A stretch of DNA of 64,000 nucleotides. Origin: Pyrrhoderma lamaoense (taxonomy: Eukaryota > Basidiomycota > Agaricomycetes > Hymenochaetales > Hymenochaetaceae). Under the pieces are notes generated by a model. It did no database searches. It was not told the origin of the DNA and saw nothing but the letters and a program-made list of their open reading frames with translations. The stretch is from NCBI GenBank assembly GCA_002794735.1, contig NBAZ01000014.1, positions 310,001-374,000 on the forward strand. Direction: 5' to 3'. Below are positions 61,295 to 64,000 of this stretch, one piece after another (the stretch's first letter is position 1; each line of letters starts with the position of its first letter). The position numbers and the translations under genes are program-made.

Positions 61295-62069
61295 CCTTGT
61301 GAAACCAGACTTCGTCTTAGATGACCATACTACCTTGATATGCTCTGCTTTTATACTTTTCTTCCATCATGATGATCACGAGTAATATGGTTAGGTGCCC
61401 TCAAGATAAGATAATGCTCATTTCTTGCTAGTATTATTAATGTATATACTATTCTGTATTGAGTAACAAAAGCTTGAGATTACCATCCGGCTTCCTTACT
61501 GTTAGATACTGTTACATTATGAGATATAGGTTTGGCGGACAAATGGTAGAGTAGGACGTTTAATTCTTTTTCCTAGCTAATCACTTGACTTGGTTTGTGA
61601 CTAGACATTCCCATACTCAGCATTGGCGGAGCTAAACCCGGGTCCATGATGGGAAAACATTTACACCTTTTATTCTTAGGAAACTCATACTATGAAGGAT
61701 CCAGCTACTGTTATCATATTAACCTAACTTAACATTCAAATGTGATTTTGCACTACGCTAGGAGTAAGAAAAAAAATAGCCATATGACTATTGCCAGATC
61801 TCAAATAAGAGCCGCCCTGCCATCTTCGACTATTCTTCTGTCCCTATTGTAACAATCAACTTAAACAAATGAGCCACATGACAGATACAAAAAAGCGTTA
61901 AGCATTATGGTTATCTTTGTAGTTGAAGCCACAATAAATACAACAATTACTTGTTACGTAATAAATCAGAGCTTATTACCAAAATCTCCAAAAATTGAAC
62001 GCCGTCCTCGTTATCACCTAGTGCGCTCGTCCTCCTACTCCTTACCGTTTTTACGGCTAATACGAGTGT
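61295..62069. promoter_or_regulatory. Divergent promoter region of alcohol dehydrogenase and helicase
   Basis: 775-nt AT-rich spacer between two diverging genes. No open frame with a domain. It should carry both promoters. No specific factor site can be named safely. Confidence 0.45.

Positions 62070-64000
<1,931 letters not shown>

Overview
This window is nuclear DNA of a filamentous fungus, most likely a basidiomycete (probably Agaricomycetes). The genes are broken by many short GT-AG introns, mostly 50-80 nt. The protein set fits: an anchored P450, a TALE/KN homeobox regulator, a Nud1/Cdc11-type leucine-rich scaffold, a DUF6533-like seven-helix protein and a DUF4203-like membrane protein. 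No tRNA, rRNA, CRISPR array, prophage or bacterial-style operon was seen. Gene models below were spliced by hand; where exon lengths sum to a multiple of three, that supports the model.

Layout. 0-9.2 kb is gene-dense: the 3' tail of an unidentified gene, a Sec14/CRAL-TRIO lipid-transfer protein (+), an Nse2/Mms21-type SP-RING SUMO 'ligase' (-), a doubtful minus-strand exon pair, and a nine-exon P450 (+). 9.2-16.8 kb holds no convincing gene. 16.9-20.0 kb is a TALE homeobox gene (-), with a possible 5' exon 1.2 kb upstream. 21.3-32.2 kb is mostly non-coding, with some exon-like pieces near 27.4-29.0 kb. 32.2-37.7 kb is an eleven-exon Nud1/Cdc11-like spindle-pole/septation scaffold (-). 37.7-50 kb is a simple-sequence-rich desert around one 466-residue Ser-rich orphan (+). 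50-55.9 kb has three minus-strand genes: a DUF6533-like and a DUF4203-like membrane protein, and a 176-residue orphan. 56.7-57.8 kb has a small orphan and the first copy of a 200-bp TA-flanked MITE; a second, inverted copy sits in an intron of the next gene. 58-61.3 kb is a convergent pair, an aryl-alcohol-dehydrogenase-like aldo-keto reductase (+, frame-broken) and a Zn alcohol dehydrogenase (-). 62 kb to the end is a DEAH-box RNA helicase of the DHX33/Dhr2 type (+), cut by the window edge.

Across four genes the conserved reading frame is kept only if one base is restored next to a short homopolymer (nine sites, five of them in the aldo-keto reductase). The P450, Nse2, homeobox, DUF4203 and alcohol dehydrogenase models need no such repair. 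This is either a sequence-quality signature or, for the reductase, real decay.

The genes do not form an obvious cluster. The P450, aldo-keto reductase and alcohol dehydrogenase would suit oxidation and reduction of aromatic or lipid substrates, but they lie 49 kb apart. The rest are housekeeping (SMC5/6 repair, mitotic exit/septation, ribosomal RNA processing, lipid transfer) or regulatory. I found no clearly new multi-gene system; the most unusual items are the MITE pair, the hidden homeobox exon, the altered P450 heme loop and the orphan small proteins.
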